NCBI RefSeq assembly: GCF_900176385.1
Contig: NZ_FWXN01000003.1
Coordinates: 274,300 to 338,299 of the forward strand
Source of the DNA: Janibacter indicus
Lineage (GTDB): Bacteria; Actinomycetota; Actinomycetes; Actinomycetales; Dermatophilaceae
Direction: 5' to 3'
DNA length: 64,000 nucleotides
In this document: one piece after another, positions 57,548 to 64,000 of the stretch
Position numbering within the stretch: the first letter of the stretch is position 1
Layout of the letters: the number at the start of each line of letters is the position of its first letter
Position numbers and translations under genes: made by a program
Notes under the pieces: generated by a model
The model's input: only the letters and a program-made list of their open reading frames with translations
What the model was told of the DNA's origin: nothing
The model's database searches: none

Positions 57548-58992
57548 CGGTCGCCGGGGGAGGAGTCGGATCCGCCTGCGGCAGAGCCGCCTTCGTCGGC
57601 CTCGCGCAGGATCGACTCGAGGACGTCGTCGAGGTCGCTGTGCTCGCCACTGCCCTCGCCGGCCGCGGTGCGCTCGACGAAGCCGAGGACGTCGTCGAGG
57701 TCGGCGGCCGTCGGCGCGACGTCGGGGTGCGCCCACACGCCGTCGCGACCGCTCGCCCCGACCCGCTCCTCGAGCGCGGCGAAGAGGTTGGCGGCATCGC
57801 GCAGCCGTCGCGGCCGCAGCTCGAGGCCGACCAGCCCGGAGAAGGTCCGCTCGGCCGGTCCGCCGGTCGCCCGCCGGCGCCGGATCGTCTCGGTCATCGC
57901 CGCGGTGTGCGGCAGGTGGTCGGCGGTGGCACTGGCCGCGACGTGGTCGACCCACCCCTCGACGAGCGCCAGCCAGGTCTCGAGCTGGGCGAGCGCGGCG
58001 CGCTGGGCCGCCGTCGGCGTCGGGTTGAGGAAGCCGCCGGTGAGGGCCTCCTGGATCGCCGACGGGTCGCTCGGGTCGACCTCGCGCACCGCCGCGTCGA
58101 TGGCGTCGGTGTCGATGGCCATGCCGCGGGCGTAGGACTGGATCGCGGCGAGGATCTGCGGGCCGATCCACGGGACGGCGGTGAAGAGGCGGGTGCGCGC
58201 GGCCTCGCGCGCCGCCAGGTGCAGCCACACCTCGTCGAGCGGGACGTCGAGCCCCTCGGCGAAGGCCGCGACATTGCCCGGCAGCAGCCCCACCCGACCG
58301 CTGAGCAGCGGCACCCCGGCCTCGGTGGCGGTGAGCGTGTCGGAGGAGAGCGCGCCCACGGCCTCGGCGGTCTGGCCCGTGATGAGCGAGGACGCCATCG
58401 TGTCGACGAAGGGGGCCAGCTGTTGCGTGAGCATCGACAGGTCCATGCCGGCCGGCAGACCGAGGGCCTGCAGGTCGGGTGCGTCGGGCCCCTGGAGCCG
58501 CGAGGTGAAGGAGTCGCGGATCGCGGCGGACAGGCCGTCGGCGACCGGGTCGACGAGCGAGGCCCAGACCGGCATCGTCTCCTCGATCCACTCGCTGCGC
58601 GAGAGCGCGGCACCGGTGAGCCCCGGGGCCTCGAGATCGGTCACCCGGTCGAGCCACATCGACGCGACGTGGGCGGCCTGCTCGGCCAGGCCCCGCTCGC
58701 GCTCGCCCATCTCGTGGTCCTCGTCCTCGGCGGCCTCGCGGGCGGCGGTCGTCGCGGAGGCGACGTCGACCCCCTTCGTCATGGCGCCGGGGGTGAACAT
58801 CGACTTGATCTGGGAGGTCATGGCGGCCACCTGGCCGGGGTCGGCATCGGCGATGCCCATCGCCTTGAGCTGCTCGACGACCTGGGGCGGCAGGTCACGG
58901 CCGCCGTTGAGGTCGCGGAAGATCCGCGCGATCTCCGGGGGCAGACCGTCGTCCCCGGGGGAACCGGACGGGGTGCTGGGGTCGTTGCTCAC
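57544..58992 (-). CDS. DUF2342 zinc-dependent metalloprotease-like protein
   Basis: A 482-residue member of DUF2342, predicted to have a zincin-like fold. Family features are FRDLNGGRDLPPQVVEQLKAMG at the N-terminus, WASLVDPVADGLSAAIRDS, and the helix LALVEGWVDHVAASATADHLP (about 335-355), where the His residue belongs to the putative zinc site. No secretion signal is seen. Rv3195 is the counterpart next to the PDZ protease gene. Actual protease activity has not been shown for the family, as far as I know. It is divergent from the Lon-like protease. Confidence 0.82.
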   Translation of the reverse strand: MSNDPSTPSGSPGDDGLPPEIARIFRDLNGGRDLPPQVVEQLKAMGIADADPGQVAAMTSQIKSMFTPGAMTKGVDVASATTAAREAAEDEDHEMGERERGLAEQAAHVASMWLDRVTDLEAPGLTGAALSRSEWIEETMPVWASLVDPVADGLSAAIRDSFTSRLQGPDAPDLQALGLPAGMDLSMLTQQLAPFVDTMASSLITGQTAEAVGALSSDTLTATEAGVPLLSGRVGLLPGNVAAFAEGLDVPLDEVWLHLAAREAARTRLFTAVPWIGPQILAAIQSYARGMAIDTDAIDAAVREVDPSDPSAIQEALTGGFLNPTPTAAQRAALAQLETWLALVEGWVDHVAASATADHLPHTAAMTETIRRRRATGGPAERTFSGLVGLELRPRRLRDAANLFAALEERVGASGRDGVWAHPDVAPTAADLDDVLGFVERTAAGEGSGEHSDLDDVLESILREADEGGSAAGGSDSSPGDR

Positions 58993-59084
58993 GTCGACGT
59001 CTCTTCTCTTCCTGAGAGGATGTGCTGTCCTTCAACCCAACCACGAGCGGCCCCGGATGGTTCCCACCCGGGTCAGGAGGCCCT

Positions 59085-60182
59085 GTGACCCAGCCGGTGT
59101 CTGCCATCCCGCGCAGCGAGCGCATCGCCCGGTGGATCCTCGCGATCTCCTTCGTGCTCCTCGTCGTCGTCCTCGCCGGCACCTTCATCAAGGTCCCCTA
59201 TGCGGTCGAGAAGCCCGGGCCGGTCACCGACACCCTCGGCGCCCTCGACGACGGCACCGACCTCGTGCGGGTCAAGGGCACCAAGAGCTACCCGACCGAC
59301 GGCGCCCTGTACTTCACGACCGTGCGGGTGCTCGGCGGCCCGGAGCGGCACATCAACGTCTGGGAGTGGGTCGCCGGGCACCTCGACGGCGACTCCCGGG
59401 TGCTGCCCGAGGAGGAGGTCTTCCCCGCGGACACCACCGACGAGGAGGTCCGCGAGATGAACACCGCCCAGATGCAGGGCGCGCAGAAGAACTCGATCGC
59501 GGTCGGCCTGCGCAGCACCGGTGTGAAGGTGCCGCAGGTCAACCTCGTCGCGACGATCGCCGAGGACCTGCCGGCCGACGGGCGCCTCGCGCTCGAGGAC
59601 GAGGTGCTCGAGGTCGACGGCAAGCGCACCGAGCACGTCGCCGACATCGTGAGCGCCATCTCCGACCGCACGCCCGGGGACACGGTCCGCCTGACCGTCG
59701 AGCGCAAGGGGCGCGAGCGTGAGGTCGAGATCAAGACGACCGACCTCGGCGGCGGCCGGGCCGGCATCGGCATCGCCCTCGAGCCGAAGTACGACTACCC
59801 CTACGAGGTCCGCATCGACGCCGGCGACGTCGGCGGCCCGAGCGCGGGCATGATGTTCGCCCTCGCCGTCCACGACCGGATCACGCCCGGTCCGCTGACC
59901 GGCGGCGAGCAGATCGCCGGCACCGGCACGATCGACGACGCCGGCACCGTCGGCCCGATCGGCGGCATCCAGCAAAAGCTCGTCGGCGCCAAGGCCGGTG
60001 GGGCGCAGTGGTTCCTGGCGCCCGAGAGCAACTGCGACGAGGTCGTGGGGCACGTCCCCGACGGCCTGCGCGTGGCGGCGGTGGGCGACTTCGACGAGGC
60101 GACCGAGACCGTCGAGGCCATCGCCGACGGCGAGACCGGCGACCTGCAGACGTGCGAGCAGGTCGTGGCCCGCGCCTCCTGA
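59085..60182 (+). CDS. Membrane-anchored PDZ / Lon-like serine protease (YlbL type)
   Basis: A 365-residue protein: TM helix at about 14-37 (WILAISFVLLVVVLAGTFIKV), PDZ domain (about 165-235, LALEDEVLEVDGKRTEHVADIVSAI), then a Lon-type proteolytic domain with the Ser in GDVGGPSAGMMFALAV and the dyad Lys in GIQQKLVGAKAGGA. YlbL-type proteases face the outside and act in cell-envelope quality control; in Bacillus YlbL degrades the DNA-damage checkpoint inhibitor YneA. The homologue is Rv3194c. The GTG at 59085 follows AGGAGG closely (4 bases). Confidence 0.9.
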   Translation: MTQPVSAIPRSERIARWILAISFVLLVVVLAGTFIKVPYAVEKPGPVTDTLGALDDGTDLVRVKGTKSYPTDGALYFTTVRVLGGPERHINVWEWVAGHLDGDSRVLPEEEVFPADTTDEEVREMNTAQMQGAQKNSIAVGLRSTGVKVPQVNLVATIAEDLPADGRLALEDEVLEVDGKRTEHVADIVSAISDRTPGDTVRLTVERKGREREVEIKTTDLGGGRAGIGIALEPKYDYPYEVRIDAGDVGGPSAGMMFALAVHDRITPGPLTGGEQIAGTGTIDDAGTVGPIGGIQQKLVGAKAGGAQWFLAPESNCDEVVGHVPDGLRVAAVGDFDEATETVEAIADGETGDLQTCEQVVARAS

Positions 60183-60218
60183 CCGCCGAGTTCCACCCCC
60201 GGGCGAAGGGGGGAGTGC

Positions 60219-60776
60219 TCAGTCCTCGAGCGTCGCCCGCAGGGCGTGGACGAGGCCGGGGGCGATGTCCTCGCCGGTGGCCACCCGGTCGTCGCGGTCG
60301 TTGGCCCGCTGGCGCAGCAGGCACACCGCCCGACCGTCACGGTGCACCGCGACGAGCAGCCGCACGTCCTCGCGCTGCGGGTGCGCCGCGAGGGCATCGA
60401 CGGCGGCGTCGGGGTCCTCGGGCAGGTCACGCTCGGCGCCGGGCGGGACGACGATGCGCTCGACGGCGAGGGCGACCCCGTCGACGGTCTCGGGCCAGGC
60501 CATCCGGCCGAGCAGCGACTCGAGCTTGGCCGTGCGCGGCAGGTCCTCCTGCTCGATCGCGGTGAGCGCGCCCGGTGCGCGGTCGGCGTCGCCGGTGAGC
60601 GAGGCGGCCAGCTGGGGCTCGGCCGCGGCGAGCGCTGCGGTGTCGACGAGGGCGAAGACGCGGGGGTTCTGGTCCCACCCGGAGGCGGCGACGTGGCGCT
60701 CGGTCTCGAGGGCGGCGACCGCGAGCGGCTCGGTGGTGGGGGTGGGGTCTGGTGACGAGTCGGGCACGAAGACCAT
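60219..60776 (-). CDS. PPA1309-family protein
   Basis: A 185-residue cytoplasmic protein of an actinobacterial family without known function. It contains LAVAALETERHVAASGWDQNPRVFALVDTAAL near the start and AWPETVDGVALAVERIVVPPGAERDLPEDP in the middle. It is found next to the UPF0182 and PDZ-protease genes in many actinobacteria. It is divergent from UPF0182 with 45 bases between starts. Confidence 0.8.
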   Translation of the reverse strand: MVFVPDSSPDPTPTTEPLAVAALETERHVAASGWDQNPRVFALVDTAALAAAEPQLAASLTGDADRAPGALTAIEQEDLPRTAKLESLLGRMAWPETVDGVALAVERIVVPPGAERDLPEDPDAAVDALAAHPQREDVRLLVAVHRDGRAVCLLRQRANDRDDRVATGEDIAPGLVHALRATLED

Positions 60777-60821
60777 GCTGCCCTACGGCCGCTCAGGCGG
60801 GCTGGGTACGGTGGCCTCACC

Positions 60822-63782
60822 ATGAGCAGCGCGAGTTGGCCGGACGAAGGGGGCGCGCCGCCGCCCCGAGGCGAGGACCCCCCTTCCACACGCGTGCCGC
60901 GGTCACGCCTGACCAAGGTGCTGCTGGCGATCGCAGCCGTCATCGTGCTGGTGACGCTCGCAGCCTCGCTGTGGACCGAGTCGCTGTGGTTCCAGTCCCT
61001 GGGCTACTCCGGCATGTGGTGGTCGCGGCTGCGCACCCAGGTCTTCCTCTTCGTCGTCGGCGGGCTCGTCACGGCGGTCCCGATCGCGGTGAGCCTGTGG
61101 CTCGCCCACCGCACTCGGCCGCTCTCCGTGCCGATGACGGCCGGTGAGCACGCGCTCGCGCAGTACCGCAGCGCCATCGAACCCTTCCGCCGCACGACGG
61201 CCATCGCCCTCCCTTCGGTCCTGGGGATCCTCGGCGGACTGGCCGCCGCCGCCCAGTGGCAGACCTGGAAGCTGTGGCGCAACGGCAGCTCGACCGGCAC
61301 CACCGACCCCGAGTTCGGCCGCGACATCGGCTACTACCTCTTCTCGCTGCCGTGGTGGAGCTTCGTCGTCGGCTTCCTCACCGTCGTGGCCATCGCGACG
61401 CTGCTCGCCTCGCTCTTCACCCACTACGTCTACGGCGGCATCGTCCCGCCCGGCCGCGGCCGGTCCACCCGCGCGGCCTTCCTCCACCTGGCGATCATCG
61501 CCGCCGTGCTGGCGCTGCTGCGGGCGTGGAGCTACATCCTCGACGCCCACGGCCTGACGACGCGCGAGGGCGAGGTCCTCACCGGCGTCGGGTACACCGG
61601 CGCGCACGCCATCGTCCCGACCAAGTACATCCTCGCCGTCGCCGCGGCCATGTGCGCCGGGCTCTTCCTCGCCTCGGTGCGCTCGCGCTCGTGGCGCCTG
61701 CCGGTCATCGCCGTCGGCACCCTCGTCGTGCTGTCGGTCGTCGTCGGCTCGATCTACCCGGCGCTCGTCGAGACCTACAAGGTCTCGCCCTCGCGCAACT
61801 CGCTCGAGGAGCCCTACCTCCAGCGCAACATCGACGCCACCCGCGACGCCTACGGCGTCACCGACGTCAAGACCTCCTCCTACGACGCGGTCTCCGACGT
61901 CTCGTCCGGCCAGCTGCGCGAGGACGCCGACTCCATCCCCGGCATCCGCCTGCTCGACCCGGCGGTCGTCAGCCCCACCTACCAGGAGCTGCAGGCCCAG
62001 CAGCCCTACTACACCTTCCAGGACGACCTCGACGTCGACCGCTACGAGATCGACGGCGACATGGTCGACGTCGTCGTCGGCGCCCGCGAGCTCGACCTCG
62101 ACAAGGTGCCCTCCGACCGGCGCGACTGGGTCAACGACCACACCGTCTACACCCACGGCTACGGCCTCGTCATGGCCCGCGGGGCGCAGTCACGCGGCGG
62201 CGACCCCGAGTGGCTCAGCCCGACGAGCGAGTTCGGCGAGTACGAGCCGCGGATCTACTTCGGCGAGGAGATGCAGCACTTCTCCATCGTCGGTCAGGGC
62301 GACACCTCGACCCCGCGCGAGGTCGACCGGCCGACCGGCGGCGAGGAGTCACGCTACACCTATCAGGGCAAGGGCGGCGTCGGCATCGGCTCGCTCGCCC
62401 GGCAGGCCGCCTACGCGATCACCAAGCGCGACGTGAAGTTCATCCTCTCCGATGCCGTCGGCAGCGACTCGCGGCTGCTCGAGCACCGCACGCCCAAGGA
62501 GCGGGTCAAGCGCGTCGCCCCGTGGCTGACCCTCGACGACGACGTCTACCCGACGATCGTCGACGGGCGCATCCAGTGGGTCGTCGACGGCTACACGACC
62601 TCCAACGACTACCCCTACAGCACGGCCTTCTCCATCTCGGGCGTGCAGTCGGGGCAGGTCTCCTCGGTCCAGACCCAGCGCAGCAGCTCGCTCGTCGGCG
62701 ACCGGATCAACTACATGCGCAACTCCGTCAAGGCGACCGTCGACGCCTACGACGGCACCGTCCGGCTCTACAAGTGGGACGAGGACGACCCGATCGTCGA
62801 CGCCTGGGACAAGGCCTTCCCCGGGCTGCTGAAGTCGACCGAGTCGATCAGCGGCGAGCTGATGTCGCACCTGCGCTACCCGGAGGACATCTTCCGCATG
62901 CAGCGCGCCGTGCTCGCCGACTACCACGTGACCGCGGCGAGCGACTTCCGCACCGGCCAGGACCGCTGGCGGGTGCCAGAGGACCCCTCGCGCGGCGACG
63001 ACGGGGTGGCCCAGCCGCCCTACTTCCTGTCCCTGGCGATGCCCGACCAGCGCCAGCCGGTGTGGTCGCTCACCTCGACCTACATCCCGCGCGGCACCCG
63101 CAATGTCATGGCCGGTTACCTGTCGGCCGACGGTGATGCCGGCTCGGCGGCGGGCAAACCGGCGTCCGGCTACGGGCAGCTTCGCCTGCTGTCGGTGCCA
63201 CGCGACACGACCGTCCCCGGCGTCGGCCAGGTGCAGAACAACATCGTCTCGTCGACGTCGACCACCGGCTCGGGCACGCAGACGCTCACCGACTACCTCA
63301 ACAACGCCAACCGCGGTGAGTCGCAGGTGCACTTCGGCAACCAGCTCGCGCTGCCCGTCGGCGAGGGCTTCCTGCACGTCGAGCCGATCTACATCTCCTC
63401 GGCGTCGGGCACGAGCTACCCGCAGCTGCGGATCGTCGTGGCGACCTTCGCCGGTCGGGTCGCCTGGGGCCAGAGCCTCGACGGTGCACTCGACGAGCTC
63501 TTCGGCGGCGACGCCGGCGTGGGCGAAGGGGGTGGTGGCGGCGGTGACGAGCCGGCCGAGGAACCGAAGGAACCGACCGAGCCCAAGAACCTCACGGCCG
63601 ACGAGAAGAAGCTGCGTGCGGCGATCTCGGGGATGGAGCAGGCCTACAAGGAGGGCCAGGACGCCCTGAAGAAGGGTGACTTCGCGGCCTACGACAAGGC
63701 CCAGAAGGAGCTGCGCAAGCACCTCGAAGACGCCGCGGAGGCCCAGCCGGGAGGCGGGTCGGCGACCCTCGACGAGGGCTGA
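60822..63782 (+). CDS. UPF0182 family membrane protein
   Basis: A 986-residue protein with seven TM helices in the first 320 residues (for example VLLAIAAVIVLVTLAASLW and VFLFVVGGLVTAVPIAVSLWL) and a large extracytoplasmic domain (about 330-910) with the family regions SLEEPYLQRNIDATRDAYGV, YTFQDDLDVDRYEIDG and GLLKSTESISGELMSHLRYPEDIFRMQR. The C-terminal 80 residues are a charged, coiled linker. Function is unknown. Rv3193c is the homologue in the same order. TACGGT lies 9 bases before the ATG. A CGAAGGGGG motif occurs at codons 7-10 and another near the end. Confidence 0.92.
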   Translation: MSSASWPDEGGAPPPRGEDPPSTRVPRSRLTKVLLAIAAVIVLVTLAASLWTESLWFQSLGYSGMWWSRLRTQVFLFVVGGLVTAVPIAVSLWLAHRTRPLSVPMTAGEHALAQYRSAIEPFRRTTAIALPSVLGILGGLAAAAQWQTWKLWRNGSSTGTTDPEFGRDIGYYLFSLPWWSFVVGFLTVVAIATLLASLFTHYVYGGIVPPGRGRSTRAAFLHLAIIAAVLALLRAWSYILDAHGLTTREGEVLTGVGYTGAHAIVPTKYILAVAAAMCAGLFLASVRSRSWRLPVIAVGTLVVLSVVVGSIYPALVETYKVSPSRNSLEEPYLQRNIDATRDAYGVTDVKTSSYDAVSDVSSGQLREDADSIPGIRLLDPAVVSPTYQELQAQQPYYTFQDDLDVDRYEIDGDMVDVVVGARELDLDKVPSDRRDWVNDHTVYTHGYGLVMARGAQSRGGDPEWLSPTSEFGEYEPRIYFGEEMQHFSIVGQGDTSTPREVDRPTGGEESRYTYQGKGGVGIGSLARQAAYAITKRDVKFILSDAVGSDSRLLEHRTPKERVKRVAPWLTLDDDVYPTIVDGRIQWVVDGYTTSNDYPYSTAFSISGVQSGQVSSVQTQRSSSLVGDRINYMRNSVKATVDAYDGTVRLYKWDEDDPIVDAWDKAFPGLLKSTESISGELMSHLRYPEDIFRMQRAVLADYHVTAASDFRTGQDRWRVPEDPSRGDDGVAQPPYFLSLAMPDQRQPVWSLTSTYIPRGTRNVMAGYLSADGDAGSAAGKPASGYGQLRLLSVPRDTTVPGVGQVQNNIVSSTSTTGSGTQTLTDYLNNANRGESQVHFGNQLALPVGEGFLHVEPIYISSASGTSYPQLRIVVATFAGRVAWGQSLDGALDELFGGDAGVGEGGGGGGDEPAEEPKEPTEPKNLTADEKKLRAAISGMEQAYKEGQDALKKGDFAAYDKAQKELRKHLEDAAEAQPGGGSATLDEG

Positions 63783-63783
63783 T

Positions 63784-63812
63784 TTGGTCTGCCCCGTTCG
63801 TTCACGTAGAGT
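63784..63812 (+). promoter_or_regulatory. Promoter of the initiator tRNA gene
   Basis: TTGGTC (63784-63789), a 17-base spacer and TAGAGT (63807-63812). The expected start lies about 14 bases before the tRNA. It begins 2 bases after the UPF0182 stop. Confidence 0.55.
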
Positions 63813-63832
63813 TTCATCTCGCAAGACACCGA

Positions 63833-63909
63833 CGCGGGGTGGAGCAGTTCGGTAGCTCGCCGGGCTCATAACCCGGAGGTCGCGGGTTCAAATCCCGCCC
63901 CCGCTACCA
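63833..63909 (+). tRNA. Initiator tRNA-Met (anticodon CAT), CCA encoded
   Basis: A 77-nt cloverleaf. The acceptor stem CGCGGGG pairs with CCCCGC, leaving the first pair C1:T72 mismatched, as in initiators. The anticodon stem has three consecutive G-C pairs (GGG before the loop, CCC after), the initiator hallmark. The anticodon CAT is at 63867-63869. The T-arm GCGGGTTCAAATCCCGC is regular and the 3' CCA is encoded. It is probably transcribed alone, with its own promoter and terminator. Confidence 0.95.
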
Positions 63910-63913
63910 ATGT

Positions 63914-63929
63914 GATGTCTCAGGACATC
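63914..63929 (+). other. Small hairpin after the tRNA
   Basis: GATGTC-TCAG-GACATC, 5 bases past the CCA end. It may help 3' processing or act with the larger terminator just downstream. Confidence 0.4.
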
Positions 63930-63932
63930 GGC

Positions 63933-63966
63933 ATAGCCGGACCTACGTTTTTGTAGGTCCGGCTAT
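63933..63966 (+). terminator. Terminator of the initiator tRNA
   Basis: ATAGCCGGACCTAC pairs perfectly with GTAGGTCCGGCTAT around a GTTTTT loop and is followed by TGCTTTTG. Confidence 0.85.
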
Positions 63967-64000
63967 TGCTTTTGTGGGCCGGGTTTTCGGCCGGTGGGTT

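Noticed and set aside
63833..64000. tRNA-linked integration site
   Set aside because: The tRNA 3' end is a frequent att site, but no integrase, direct repeat or atypical sequence follows before the window ends.

Overview
The window is very GC-rich (roughly 70% or more by eye), almost entirely coding, rich in GTG starts and 4-base GTGA/ATGA gene overlaps, and carries actinobacterial marker genes: WhiB7, AdnA/AdnB, UvrD2, DUF3107, DUF3117, TatB beside HtrA, and a UPF0182 protein. Two blocks keep the order known from Mycobacterium: the sigE block (O-methyltransferase, sigE, htrA, tatB, mrp, DUF1003, MgtE-like) and the helicase block (ParA, RhlE, DUF3107, TetR, adnA, adnB, nudC, uvrD2, whiB7, ABC1 kinase, ThiF-like, DUF2342 protease, PDZ protease, UPF0182). 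The style suggests a Micrococcales actinobacterium, perhaps Intrasporangiaceae; the family assignment is an inference. This is core chromosome; I see no insertion sequence, prophage, CRISPR array or rRNA.

Layout. 1-6.6 kb: 3' part of citrate synthase, a lysozyme-like membrane protein, divergent dapD/dapE (lysine and peptidoglycan precursor), LOG-family protein, DivIVA-like protein, PIG-V-like mannosyltransferase, DUF3117. 6.7-14 kb: sigE envelope-stress block without an rseA anti-sigma gene beside sigE. 14-23 kb: acyl-CoA metabolism (two HpcH/CitE-type lyases, acyl-CoA dehydrogenase, MaoC-type mesaconyl-CoA hydratase; an ethylmalonyl-CoA-pathway-like set) mixed with a Tat-exported L,D-transpeptidase, a PIG-L deacetylase, a DUF2079 membrane protein and a crotonase fragment. 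22.6-31 kb: a lone AbiEi/DUF559-like gene flanked by imperfect repeats, aminopeptidase P, an ECF42-type sigma factor with its DGPF/YCII partner, enoyl-CoA hydratase, a decayed SigE-family sigma gene with a frameshifted partner, a PHP phosphoesterase and DUF2252. 31-41 kb: orphan ParA, three glycosyltransferases, RhlE, a ferritin-like protein, GlsB, DUF3107, TetR. 41-53 kb: AdnA-AdnB, a pseudokinase, NudC and UvrD2. 53-64 kb: whiB7 with a leader ORF and attenuator, a 43-aa ORF, HhH-GPD protein, ABC1 kinase, ThiF-like protein, Nudix, DUF2342 protease, Lon-like PDZ protease, PPA1309, UPF0182 and initiator tRNA-Met.

DNA-level signals cut across the genes. The 9-mer CGAAGGGGG (or complement CCCCCTTCG) occurs about 44 times by hand count against about 2 expected from base composition, on both strands, inside and between genes, and repeatedly as inverted pairs that build terminators. 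A second element, a 20-nt palindrome GCATTGCC-GTAG-GGCAATGC, forms two short tandem arrays at gene 3' ends with periods of 32 and 42 bases. Many genes without a Shine-Dalgarno have a TANNNT box 6-8 bases before the start codon, the signature of leaderless mRNAs.
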